Source: Hyaloperonospora brassicae (lineage: Eukaryota > Oomycota > Peronosporomycetes > Peronosporales > Peronosporaceae). Taken from it: a stretch of 64,000 nt of DNA. The position numbers and the translations under genes are program-made. Under the pieces are notes generated by a model. It was not told where the DNA came from. It saw only the letters and a list, made by a program, of their open reading frames with translations, and searched no databases. The stretch covers positions 62,001-126,000 of the forward strand of contig CANTFL010000254.1 of NCBI GenBank assembly GCA_947650285.1, in the 5' to 3' direction. This document shows, one piece after another, positions 1 through 12,700 of this stretch (positions within the stretch are counted from its first letter, which is position 1; the number at the start of each line of letters is the position of its first letter).

Positions 1-3000
1 GACCAAACCTTTTCGAGATGGTTCTTGACGATCCCGATGATCGCTTCGCCATACTTCTTCACGCGAATGCGTCCAATACCGTCGATCTTCAGAAGCTCTG
101 CGTTCGAAACGGGAACCGAATTCGCAATCGACGCAATGCCTGCAGTCGTGAGAATGTGGTACGGCATGACGTTCTCGCTATCGCACACGCTCGCACGCCA
201 ATCCTTGAGCATTCGCGCCAGTGTCTCAACGTGTTGTTCAGGTATTCTGTTGTCCAAATACAACACGTCAGGTCATGCAGTCTGCTCGTGTCATGTGAAA
301 ATCTGAAAAGAGTCACGTACCTCCTAGACGACGCGCTCTCTGGAATGAGCGGATACTCGATCGTAGTTGGCGTTGGCGCGACTACACCCACTGCATCGTC
401 GTCGTCATAGTCATCACTCAACTCCTCAACAGCTTCCTTCGCATGCGCTTTCCTCCGCTTCTTCGCCGTCTTTCGTGTTTTATCTGCTGTCGCTGACTTT
501 TTCGTCGCAGCAGCCTTTTTGGGTGCTTTTTTCTTGGACGTCTTGGCTCCCTCTTGCGGAATACCGTCGCTAGCAGACGCACGCGGTTGGTGTTTTGTCT
601 TGCACACAATGCGAACCCGTTCGCCACGATTGAGTCGGTTTGCGTTATATCCTAGCGACAAGAACGTCGTAGTGAAGCCTTTCGCGTTTGTTTGATCCTG
701 CACAGAACGTCGCATCGCACATCAGGTGATTGCGATGATGGTCACCCATCTCAAGCATACAGCCCCCTACCACTTCGCGCAGATACTGCCGCAGGATCAT
801 GTGATATAGTATGCGCTCCACCTCACTACGCGAGTAGCGGCCCTTGCCTTTACCGAACCCTCTGAGCTGTGAGAACTGGTCTTGCTTCCATTCTTTGCCC
901 TTCACCACCAGGCCGAGGAATATTTGAGCTACTTGTACAATCGTCGTGGGATCGCCGGCTTCGTGAAGCGTTTTGACTAGAAGAAATACAAACATCGATC
1001 AGGACCAGCTTACTCTCTCCTCGACTAGCGCAATCAATCGTACTCATTTCGGCCAGCAACACGCAGTCTTCAGTCACGTCTGACTTCTCAAACGTCATTC
1101 CCAAAGCCTTGTTTTTGCAGTTATCGCACGTTCCATGACATTGCTCACTCGAAAAATGCTCGCCAAAATACTCGAGAAGAGACGTTCGTCGACATTCGAC
1201 TTGGTTCTCGCAAAACTCGGTCATACGTCGAAGGTTCTGCAGATGAACGTTGCGGTGCTGCGCGTTTTCGCGGTCTTTCGTAATCAGTTTGCGACGTCGG
1301 GTCTAGTTTTCACAAATACTCGGTCAACGTTCTACTGCAGCAAAGTAGTCAAGCTAAACAACAAACATACCAAATCCAAAAAGGAATAGTAGAGGATGCA
1401 GTTCGCCGTTTCGCCATCTCTCCCGGCTCGGCCAGCCTCCTGTACACAATATCACAATTTAGCAACCACGACATCGTTATTGTGGCGACAACCGTACCTG
1501 GTAGTAGTGCGTCACGGACTGAGGAATCGTGTGGTGAATAACGTAGCGCACGTCCGGTTTGTTGATCCCCATCCCGAAGGCTATAGTGGCGCAAATAAGC
1601 TTGATCTTGCCTTTGCTCCACTCGTGATGGCGAAACGCACGGTCGTCTGGTTCCAGTCCTGCGTGGTAAAACGAGATCTGACTGGCTTTGCGCGTGTTCT
1701 CGAACCCCAACGCTTTGATCAGCTTCTCTGCTGTTTGTTCGCAATCCTTTTTGGACAAGCTAGTCACACCATGGTACACAACAAGTCGGTAAGCAATGGT
1801 CGTTCAGTACGCATCTATCTGCTGAATCTGTCGGCAAGCGCACCAATAGATGATCCCAGAGTCATCGATGTGCTTCCGAACGTAATCTGCAATCTCACTC
1901 ATGAATTTGGGGCTCTTCTTGCGTACGTCGTACGTCAAATTGTGCCTGCCAGTTACCCAACACGATAAGGAAAGGGTACACGAGCCATGTGTCAAACACA
2001 CGAGCGTACCGATTGAAGCTCGACCGAGTGATGAACGGGTTCCTCAGCTTCAAATTCTTGACAATATCGGCCTCCGTCTGTGTGTTTGCTGTAGCCGTCA
2101 GCGCCATAATGGGCACCTGATCGTGCAACGTGTGAGCTACCACGTTCAGCCAGCAGCACACAGCAAGATCCAACACGAGCCACTTACCGACGGGAATTTG
2201 GATCGCAACGTTCCTAGATTCATATAGTCTTTCCTAAAATCGTGGCCCCATTGACTAATGCAGTGTGCCTCGTCGATCACGAATCGAGCCAGCAGTCCGC
2301 GTTTCTCGAGCGACTCAAACACGTTGTTGAGCAGATTGCTCGACGCGATCTTCTCCGGGGTAACGTATAGCATCTTTATCGTAATGCGGCTTGAGAAGAG
2401 CTGCGAGATGATTGGTCGTTGCACGCTGTCGTAGTCCTGGTCGCCATTCAGGTTCGCTACACCCACGTCAAGAGCCTCCAGCTGTTGCACTTGGTCTTGG
2501 ATCAGCGATACTAAAGGAGACACGACAATGGTAACGCCATCATTGATGCACGCAGGCAATTGGAAGCAGAGGCTTTTGCCGCCTCCTGTAGGCATCAAAA
2601 CGAACACATCTCGGCCACTGAACGCCTCCATGACTGTCCGTTCCTGATTCGGCCGAAACGCATTGTGGCCGAAAATGTCGCGGAGCACTCGCTTCGCCCG
2701 CTGCATGTTCGAAGTCACAGCTGGATCGCTAGAGACGCAGGGCTGCTCTACCACGATCGAACGAGTTCGGGTCTCCCCATCGTTGTAACGCCCATGGCTA
2801 GTCCCACATTCACCGTCCACCCAAGAATTGAATCCGCACGTACTGCAACGGTAATACAGTCGATTCGCGTTTGATCCGTGCTGCACCCGCGCTTCTATAG
2901 TTGACATGCCGCACGAGCACGTTGGAGCTTTGCTCGATGCGTCAGCTCTACTGTCGTACGTGTGTGGAACTGGCACGTTTCGGGGCAAAGGCTGAGCAGG

Positions 3001-3861
3001 AGGCACACTTTGGCTGCCCGGCGATGCGTTCGCCGTGCCTTTGCACTCCCTGTACCGCTTACTCAGTAGCTCCAACTTTTGTTCCAGCGCTACACGACGT
3101 CGCTGCATATATTCTGGCACGTCTCCTTCCAGGGATGCGTCATCGCACTCCTCGCGAGCTTTGCGAAGACACTCGCGCGTTCGTTTAATCAACTCACGCA
3201 ACTCATCAGCCACTTCGACTGTAGCAGACTCCGGAGATGCAGCGATCGGTACCGAAGAAGAACCAGATGGCGTCAAGTATTCATTCGACGTCATCGAGAC
3301 GGTTCGGCGATCACTTTGTTCTTGGGCGCGCTGGTGATTAGCAACCAGCACGTCCACGTCCACATCACCAAACAAACGATCCACATCCTCCTCGTCGATT
3401 GCTGAGTACGACATCTGCTGCACTCTAGTGCTATCTCCATGTCGTTCTGGTCCACTGTTCTGGTACGTCGTCTTGCCTGGACCAGCTCGAGCGACCGGTG
3501 GCGCTGTCACAGTCGACTGCGTGAGGTCCACAACCGCGTTGGATACGGCAGCAGTAGTCTCGAAGTCTGTCACTGGCCGAGGCTCACTTGCTGCTCCAAC
3601 TCTTCCATGCTCGTTGCGATAGCCATCCGTCGAGGGACTGGCTGTCGTTTGTGCAGCAACTTTCGACGCACGACGACCACAAGTGACGACTGGAATCGTT
3701 CCCAGAGCAATTCGTGGCGTCGGCACCACCGTCAGCTTCGTCGACGCTCTTGATCGCGCCCGCAGCGCTTGGAACTTCTGCAGTGCGTCACGTCCTCGCT
3801 GAATCGTCTCGAGACAATTCTCTTTGTCTGCTGCTGTCTGGTCGTCGACGCTACACAACAT
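1..3861 (-). CDS. RecQ-family DNA helicase, nine exons, 3' end outside the window
   Basis: ATP-dependent 3'-5' DNA helicase of the RecQ family (BLM-like domain order), expected to act in nuclear recombination and fork repair. Exons read as complement(join(<1..246,321..697,771..976,1044..1302,1371..1439,1498..1759,1844..1945,2010..2116,2188..3861)); every junction is GT..AG, introns are 58-84 nt and the phases agree. Exon 1 (558 codons) has a long low-complexity N-terminus, a GRF-type zinc finger near residues 314-350 ([12 protein letters not shown]), Walker A TGGGKS near 425 and DEAH near 530. Later exons give the TATAN motif, the FGMGINKP segment, AGRAGRDGE, the RQC zinc site ending CHGTCDNC, the RQC winged helix, a Lys/Ala-rich linker with an acidic DDYDDDD patch, and an HRDC domain ([13 protein letters not shown]) at the edge. 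The frame is intact. The start at 3861 is the first ATG of exon 1; a TAG just inside it means a further 5' exon is possible. Confidence 0.9.
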
Positions 3862-6611
3862 ACCATCAATCAGTACATCTCACACACAGCCCAACCCTGA
3901 ACCTATCTCCGCACAATGGCTACATTCGTGCAACACGCCACGTCCAGCTGCGCAGAGTGGATAGAATATACGCTCTTTTGTCGCAAACCTCGTGGTCGAC
4001 TACTGCCAACTCACGCGTGTTTACAGGCTGCGCGACGGTCCAAATAGGCACTAATGACATGCGAGTTCAGACACTGTTGCAGCGCGTCCGTGGGGGCCTA
4101 CAGACGCTCAAGAGACAACCACATACACTGTGAGCGCAACGACACCACAAGATAGGGACGATAATGCTGAGTCTGAGGCTGATGATCACGACTGAGCGCG
4201 TTAGGTGCAGAGACGTTTGGTACCTGTTGGGCCCACGCGAGGTGCTCCTGCAAGTTGCTTTGCACGGCGTCCGCGCGCGCCTCAGCTGTGCGCATTGGGC
4301 TTCGTGGGAATGCGGAATAGGAGTGAATGTCATGTGCAACATTCGTCGTGCCATTTTGTGCGTGTGAGGTGTGTGTGGTGTGGTGTGTTCGTGTGGTGTA
4401 CATTAAATAAGGACGAAGGGGATGATGATGTATTTGCGACGTGCGCGTGAGCTGAGCAAGCGACGGTCGAGTACTTGAATACTCCTAAACTTTGCTGACT
4501 GATGATTGTTGGCGAAGTGAATGAGGAGGCAGTATCCATTCGCATACACTGACAGTTGTGGTGAGCCGGTGATGAAGGCCGACCTGTTGATGCGTTCATG
4601 AAAACACATCTCGGGCAGCACAAGAACTGGAAAACCAAGCAAGGACGTTTGCACTTGAGTTGTCGCCTCCTGCCGAGTGCCAGCTGCACGTCTACAATTC
4701 TGCGTGGTGCGGCAGTCAAGCATTATATCGTGACGTCTGTGGTTGGTCGCTTGCAAGATAAGGTAGATCTTGTTGTCCGATAGGAGCCGAATAGATGCGA
4801 GCACGTGGCGATCTCAACTGCATCAGGTGTGCGCACTGTCACAAAATCATAACCTCCTCTGATCATAATCCCCCCCATATCCTCCAGCGTTTGCGCCCAC
4901 TTTATGCCAGAGCTTACGAACACCTTTTTGCCTGAGTGTAACAACATCAGCACTGCGCTGCTAGGCTACGCCCCGTTTCTCATCGCTTGGCTTCCAAAGA
5001 ACAAGGAATGAGCACATGCACTGCCACAACGGAGAACGAAGCTGTGCAAGATGCCGTCCGACACTTTGATCGTGATCTACATATCAGCTTCACATACTTG
5101 AAATGTAACCAAAGGTTTGTGTGTGAGTTGTGCGTCGTTCCTGTGTGAGATCAGTTACTACAGCGAACGCAGTGAGTGTACGTCGTCGTTCCTGTGTGAG
5201 ATCAGTTACTACAACGAACGCAACGGTCGATGAATACGATCGCCGTTTTTTGCTGTTACTTTATAATGCTGAGACAGCAGATATACGACAGTTCGTGAGT
5301 CAGCAGTATGTCGAACTGATAGCCGCGACATCTACTCATTTCGAGATGCAGCCGCACTGGCCGGGCATAGTCAAAGTGCTATCCACAATGTGGTCTCGTG
5401 CTACAGCTTCACACCTCTGTCCGGGACGTACTTCGAGTTCGTGACTTGTGATCGGACGCGTTACAGATGGTATGACATGACAGCTCGAAAATATGGTGCA
5501 AGTGTACTGATTCGTGGCAAGAAGTATCGCTGCCGCAAAGTTGTCGTTGTAGTGCTCTGCATCTATGAAAGCAACAGCCTGATGCCGAAACAGCTAGATT
5601 TTCATGATAGCACGTTGATACTTTGCCACATGTACTATCTTTCCATGTGGCAATAAGCGGTACTGTGAACAAGCGAGCGTTAAGAATATGGACATTGACC
5701 AATCAAACAATTTTCATTTAGCATGACAAGGCTCAATACCGGTATTCTTTTCGCGCTCGCTCATTTAGCGTTTAAATATCGAAATTGGCGCAATGAATTT
5801 CGCTGGATAAAGCCATCGATGCTTTCTGCTGTCACGTCTTAGATTTGATCCCATTCATCGTTAGATTATAACAACTGTTGGCCAAAGAAAAGAACTATAG
5901 CATAGCAGAAGACTGTCCATGAGCGGTAGCCGTTGACAAGCAGACCCGCGCTGTCCATCTTACTACGATACTTGTGATTATCGATTCGCTGATCGGCCCA
6001 TGGGGTCTATAAAGCGTGTTCAGAAGCAGGAAGGTACATACCGTAACGAGGTCCACAAGACCGTCGCCAATAACATCACTTCATCTTCTTAGATCGAGCT
6101 ACCCATATTCCGAGCGAGCAAGTGACTACATTGCCCTGCGACTCCTTTATCCAATCGGTAGATCGACTGCGACAGCGTATAACCGAAGCACGGCTTATAG
6201 GTCGGTGATGTTGCTTCAGCTAGACTTTTGCGGGACGTGGCTGCTATGTCGTATTAGTGCTGTAGACCTTCGATCCGTAAGGCAATCGTAGACTTTTTGA
6301 ATTCCAGGTCGACGGGCCGTGGCTTTTGTGGAGGGCTGTGAGACTAATGTCAACTAGCTCGTTGCATTTTCATACATTGCAACGGACACGACAAGGTCGT
6401 CGTACTCTTTCTGATTGACATGATGTAGTAAGGATGTAAGCCCGTTGACGACCGTTGTCTTTACACTGCTTGCGTCTGTCCCAGCATTCTAGCGTGCAAC
6501 GTACATCGAACCATTTCTGGAGAAAAGGCCCCACCCGCGATGCAAACTCCAGTCTGGAGCAAATACGTAAACATTGACGAGTCGTTCTGGACATAGCAAG
6601 AGGCAGCAAAA
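3862..6611. other. Intergenic stretch with no recognised gene
   Basis: Upstream region of the RecQ gene. Short open frames on both strands (up to about 133 codons, for example 4403-4804 on the minus strand) overlap each other, carry no motif I recognise and lack convincing splice partners. A TG-rich tract lies near 4365-4400, and a two-copy tandem repeat at 5133-5225. The stretch may hold gene remnants, but none can be named. Confidence 0.4.
5133..5225. repeat. Tandem duplication, 51-bp period
   Basis: The block beginning cgtcgttcctgtgtgagatc at 5133 recurs at 5184. The two copies are almost identical over about 40 bases, with one A/G difference in the acaRcgaacgca part. Because the period is a multiple of three, an open frame crosses both copies, but no other evidence supports coding. 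Confidence 0.85.
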
Positions 6612-8606
6612 GTGAGAGAACGCTACGTTCTCAGTATCACTTCAATGTGTCAGGAGACACAGTCAAAGCTGTCTTCGATGGACGGTCATCCCATCGTCAC
6701 AAGCGAGTGGCGGACATTCCCAGTTCCTACAATTGTCAGTTTTGTGTATCGAGAATGTCTTCACGAAAGAGGCGGTGATGCCGTACTTCAACTGATCGAT
6801 TCCTTTCTAGATACGCCGTTCGATTCACTGACGTTAGCGAAGGGGTAGAAGTGCTCATTGGCAGTCTGCGTTTACTTCAGTACTTGACCGCTCATGAGTC
6901 AACAACAATGGGCCCGTTCCTCCGTCGCTGGGAAGTCGACATCGTAACAAGTCAAATGGCAACACGTGGCGATCTACAAAGTCTAAAGTGGATCGCACAG
7001 AGCTACCTACCGAGCGAGGTGTTAGTAGAAGCTGTTGCACAAGCCTCTGCAAATGGGCACATACGCATTGTACAGTGGTTGTGATAACAGCACCATGTTA
7101 TGGACTGCTGGGGTGGGATCGAATTGTGCAAAGCGATCGTAAATCGACAGTTTCGGCTAGTCGAGTGGCTCAAGGATCACGTTGTATTGCAGGGTACGTG
7201 TGAACAGCTGACTGACAGCACAGCAGTAGCATCCGTAAACTTGGAGATTGTACAGTGGCTGCATGAGAGCTCTGACGTTGCTCTTGATAGTGCAGCGAAG
7301 ACAGCGGCACCTTACAACGAGTGGGAAATTGTACAATGGATTTTCGACAACGGGCGATCGGCTGATCTGGACGCTGCATTGCGTTATGATTCGATCTATA
7401 CAAGTGCAGCAAGATTCGGCAACCTGACTATGCTTGAGCTTATTTTTGACCGTGATCGTCCGATCGATCCTGTGCTCGTTTCTGAACATGCGATTTTGGG
7501 AGGTCACTTGCACCTTGTCAAGTGACTGCACGAAGAGAAGGGGCTCACAAACGCTGGTACTGGGTACATCAAAGCTGCTCAAAGTGGTTAGCTAGACATG
7601 CTAAAGTACCTGTTTAAGAACAGAGTGCCGGCGCCCCATGTCTCTTCCCTATCAATGCTGCGGCTGAAGCGGAATTGCTTGAAATTGTGCAGTGGCTCCA
7701 CTGGCACACCACAACCAAGTGCACGAAACAAGCTATGGACCGAGCTGCGAGTCGTGGCCACTTGCGCGTGGTCCAGTGGCTTCACAAAAACCGCGCGGAA
7801 GGATATAGTCGTCTTGCAATGGACGGTGCTGCCGAGCACGGCCACCTCGGTATCATCAAGTGGCTCCATGCAAACCGGAACGAAGGTTGCTCCGACCCGA
7901 CGATGGTAAAAGCCGCAATGAACAGCCATTCGGACGTGGTACTGTGGCTAAGTGAGAATCGACAAGAGAACTTTGATCTTGTGGGGATACTGAATCGTGT
8001 CGCTGGGTGTGGTCAGCTGAAAGTGCTCCAATAGCTGCATGCAAACGGCTTTGGAGTAGGTAAAGGATGCAGGAGAAAAGCCATGGATGTAGCTGCCTTT
8101 AATGGCGACCTTGACATGGTCAAGTGGCTCCACGACCATCGCTCTGGATGGTGTTCAAAGCAAGCAATGGATGGTGCTGCTACACAGGGACATCTGAAGT
8201 GGTAAAGTGGCTACATGCGAATCGATCCGATGGCTGTTCAACGGTGGCCATTAACCACGCGGCGAAGAGCAACCAACATGAAGTCGTGAAATGGCTTCGT
8301 CGACATCGCTCTTTACGATGCACGCGCAGTGCCATCACACGGATGTTCCGGAAGTCGAGGGACTTTGCAACGACAGTGTACCTGTTGTCTGAATTTCCAA
8401 AATGCCGCACGTTCCAGTTGGTGCCCGTGTGCGGGTTTGCTTGGCTCGAAATTGTCCAGTGACTTTTGGAGCGCGTTCCTGGAGCATTGCATGGGTGTTC
8501 ACTGGTAGTCAAGTCATGGAACAGCCATCTCTGTAACTACCTTGAGAACAGTGGCTGGCAGCAGATCAGGAAGCTAGGGGAGCTAATGATCTGGGTTCAG
8601 AAGTGA
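6612..8606 (+). pseudogene. Decayed ankyrin-repeat protein gene
   Basis: A run of about 30-residue repeats of the type 'GHLxVVQWLHxNRxEGC....AMDGAA', typical of large oomycete ankyrin families. Clear units lie at 7100-7520, 7675-8034 and 8050-8460 (GHLRVVQWLHKNRAEGYSRL, GHLGIIKWLHANRNEGC, GDLDMVKWLHDHRSGWC). The N-terminal part (6612-7084) is non-repeat sequence plus weak units. The frame is broken by shifts near 6830, 7085, 7600-7670 and 8200 and by in-frame stops at 7523, 7590, 8032 and 8460. At 7523, 8032 and 8460 the stop sits exactly where the repeat consensus has Trp (QW/KW), so TGG has become TGA or TAG. The final segment ends at a TGA at 8604-8606. Function would have been protein-protein interaction; this copy should make no full product. 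Confidence 0.82.
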
Positions 8607-9333
8607 CGCCTTACGCAGAAGCTGACGATGGTGTCGTATCGTCCGACCAAAAAGCTTTATGCGTGTAGAAGCAGGACCATTATCGATGTCAATGCAATGA
8701 AAACGTGTGCTTTGCTCTGTTGCAGGCAAACGATGCGCGTTTGGGCGTATTGCCACTAGGAGCGAGAAAGCGTCGATTTTGCCATTACTTCTTGCTGCAC
8801 GCGGAATTGATAGGTTTATTTTGTCTCGTGAAAGTCTGCATTGAGCTAAACACCGGTATTTTGGGGCTTTCTACCAATGAACATCATATAAAGGTGTGCT
8901 TTGGGTGAGCTTATAAACGCTCGGTGCATTTTGGGAGTGTAATGAGCATGCAAACCACCCCGCACGCCGTGCGTGCGCGAAGAAGATAGAACGTGAACAA
9001 ACATTCTCATCTGTGCTGGAAAAGCAAGCGCTATTGTATGTGCGATTTGTTGTACAGTATCGACGCGCGATATACCGATGTGTTTGTACCAGCTGTGTGT
9101 GTCTGTGCGATATGTATGGTGAATTTCGACAAGTAGACGTAATACTCTTACGCTGGTTGAGCGGGTCAAAACCCATTCCATCAATATCGACGAGCATGTA
9201 ACAATGATGTATCTGATTGGCAGGGCAATTTAGCAACCTTTTACAGCTCTCTCTTTATAACGGTGCAAGAGGTGCCTGGAATAATGTTAGTGATACTGCA
9301 CTTTACCAGCAACTGTAGGTCTATGCACCAACA
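8607..9333. other. Non-coding stretch, no recognised feature
   Basis: Open frames on both strands near 8700-9236 overlap one another, reach at most about 120 codons and show no motif. I see nothing definite before the solo LTR. Confidence 0.4.
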
Positions 9334-9338
9334 CATTA

Positions 9339-9728
9339 TGTAACGGGGCAGCCCGTTACATAATATTGTCACTTAAGGAAAGTGACAATAAAGAATATAA
9401 AGATGGATATTCTTTAAACAATATCACCGAAGCGGTGATATTGAAGGGTCGACCAGAAGGGTCTGTTCATTGGTTGATATCGTGATGATATCAACCCACC
9501 AATCGCCGCAAGACGCGCGCAATGAGTGGTGACGAGACGTCACCATACAGGCAGTTATATTAGTATAATTGAATTAAGTCAAACGAAGAGACAGTAGTTT
9601 AAAGACTTAATTTATTAATATAACAGTTCTACTTTTACCCTACCTACGCTTCCTCGCTCGCCACGTGTACGTCCGTCGGGGCACCCAAATCCCTTGCGTT
9701 AAGTTACGCAAGGGTGTGCCCCGTTACA
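9339..9728 (+). mobile_element. Solo LTR of the element B family (U3 type 1)
   Basis: A 390-bp unit bounded by TGTAAC...GTTACA and flanked by a perfect 5-bp target duplication CATTA (9334-9338 and 9729-9733). It matches the 3' LTR of element B (54680-55071) along its whole length, including the agcccgttaca start, the paired cggtgatatt motif, the caccaatcgccgcaagacgc block and the cttgcgttaag end. No internal retroelement sequence adjoins it, so it arose by LTR-LTR recombination. Orientation is set by comparison with element B. Confidence 0.93.
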
Positions 9729-9733
9729 CATTA

Positions 9734-12700
9734 CGTACGATATTTACAGAAAGCTTACAATGACGAAGGATACTTTGATTAATCAGATATCGCGGACTGT
9801 GACTAATCATTTAATTTTGTTGGTACACACTATGGTTATACTTCTGCTGACTCACTATTATAATTGTCCAATCGGAGGCAGTCGACCAGAATGGTGACAA
9901 GACATCGCATTTTGCAAATGACGAAACAAGGCACATCACCTTATAGAGAGAACAAGGAACGCTCGGTCCAAGGATCCTCCGCCATGGAGCACCATAATAA
10001 ATGCAATGGTGAGAGAGTGTATCACTGCGCATGTTTCTGCTGATCTAATTAGTACCTCTGGTCGCAGGCATATACCGCGTCCAAGCGGATATGGTGCAGA
10101 GCGGATAGAAGCAGCGATGTAAAGCGCAAACCACGATGTGTGTAATGCGCAGTTCAAAGAAATATGTATATCTTGAAAAAGTTCCGGGTATATCAGCACT
10201 ACCTCTAAGGATGAAGAACGAACACAACCTCATATTTGATGCTAGTCCAGCGGCTGTGTCATAAAATGTGTGTACGGAAGAGTTCATGTACGACTGCAAA
10301 GATATAGGCATAAGAGACACGCAGAGACCTGGGCCCTGGTGTTTTAGCGATAGCATGACATTCTTCTACTATTAGAGACTCGATACCATCCGATCAGGAG
10401 CGGCTCACGCCACGAAGATGTAGAAATACATATTGATGAACGAGCGATTCGGGCTACTTATGATATGTAGAGGAGGCATGCGTCAATTTCGACAGCTCAT
10501 TTTTAGCAATATGGACCAAATTGAGCTGCAGTCTTTTCGAATTCGGTAAGAATCTCCGTATTGATCAAGAGGGGTCAATTGGTGAAATTTGAAGAGTAGC
10601 CTGCTAAAGAGATGGGCTGTACACCTTTACTCGTCAAATGTCAAGCCGTTTGCGTGAGAAAAGCTTGTTGACGAAGAATATCGTCGATTAACCCCCATGC
10701 GAATCAGAAAATCTACCATTGTATCCAAGACGCCTGCCACAATGTACAGGAGCTTGTACGTCAACGCGTGTAGTCAATACATTTGCTATACCTACGTGGA
10801 TCCTAACAGAAATTCTAGATAGTTTGCCACACAAACTACACAAAATCCAGTCTTTAGTAATGGGCAAGACACGAAGTGCTACTAGGAAGACTTTCTCTTC
10901 TATACGAAAACGTGCAAGAGAATGATTCAATCTATTGTCAATTTTATGCAACGGGCTCGCCCCTCTCACATCAACCCCATATATTGATCAGTCTCTTAAA
11001 TTGTCTAGTACCAAAAAGTAACATGTTGCATACTGACCTACGTTGGATCACTCGGGATCGGTTTTTTATATGTTGTTTACACAATCCATTTTTATTTCTC
11101 ATCGCATTGTGAAAAGTCCATGCGATGTTTGGCCAAAGGTGCTAAGGGTGCGGCTGCATGAATGCTTGCGATTTCTATGAGGGAAAATGGATACCAAGAA
11201 GCGAATGATTTTACGTCTGCTGTTGCCACTGAGTAGTCTGCAACGTCATTCGTTGCAGGTGCACGTGGTGATACACTACTTGCATTACACCCGCTGCATC
11301 TGTCACGGGTGCAAGATCCAAAAGCAACGATACTCAGGACTAGTTATGATCGTTTGTCGTCAATCAGACGTGGCATCCGACTCGAAAACCCGCCTAATTT
11401 GACCTCGAGTGAAGCCGAGACTGCGTAGAGTACGACTCGATAGTCTCGTCATGGTGGCGACGTGGCTTTTTGGCAATTAGATGGTCGGGCATATGGTGAT
11501 CAGACAGCTCGTATCCTATTAGCCTTTTACACTCACTTAAGTGCGACAAGATTAACCGGAAGGGCGACAGTGTTCCTCGTGATGATGGCGGTGACTCGGG
11601 TTCGATATAACCGTTTTGACATTCTTAGAGTGATAGCGACGATCGTGACGTGAGCAATTCTCCTGATATCACGCAGAAAAAAACAGACCGGTTCATTCCT
11701 CTTCTAACTACTATAAAAAAAGCCATGGTTGCCACTATAGAGATATGTGGACTAGTGATATGTAAAATTATTAAAAATGGATCGGCTTTTCCCTATACTA
11801 TTCTGTACAGATTCATCTCCTTGATGTCCGTTAGAGGGATTTAGTACAAACCATACCATTAATATATTTTCAGACATCGGCAATACAATGGGGACCCTAA
11901 TTACGACGGTTTTACGTCATGTAAAGTGTAAAATGCGTCTGTTTTCGATGTTTATGCATACTTAGGTAATTTGGTCTTAAAAACTGATACGGATGCATTA
12001 AGTTATAAAAATGCACTTCAATTGATGCGCAGTACAAGTTGCACCGGTTGCCTCACGAAACAAGCTTGCCTTGTCTCTTATGGTTAAAACATGTCAGAAT
12101 AGCGCTACCGTTTTTGATTGTGGTACCAGAGAGGCCTTTACAATATCAGCCCTACTGGAGGGCACATATTTCATCTGATATCTACAAATGATTGGCACCT
12201 GCAAGGGACTAGCGCCTTATGCATACATTTACCGATTGCTCCTCTTGAGCATCTGGATGTTTTCATCGTACTGCTGGATGATGCCAATAAAGTCTATCAT
12301 TATTTGGTAGCAAGTTTCCTAACTATATCACGTAGCGGATACCCGTTTCGGTAACAAGATACCTCGGTAGACGTCTCTTCCTGTCGCATCGTTCAAAGTA
12401 AGCTCCACATGAAAATTATTGACCACTGTGCGTATTAATCAAATAATATAATAGCGGTGGGAAGACCTGGTCCGGGTAGCACTCTGATCAGACATTTGTT
12501 GAAGAACTGAATCGAGTTTGCTTATTTTGTGCGAATAACATGAATGATTAAGGCGTCTGACCCTGCTTGATATTGTAAAGAGGCATCGGGTCGACCATGA
12601 AAGAATAAATGCGACCAAGCTTTCTCGCGGTTGAATGTTAAATAGATAGTACACAATCTTGACAGCAATATCATGGAGGTAGAATACGATATCTATTAAC

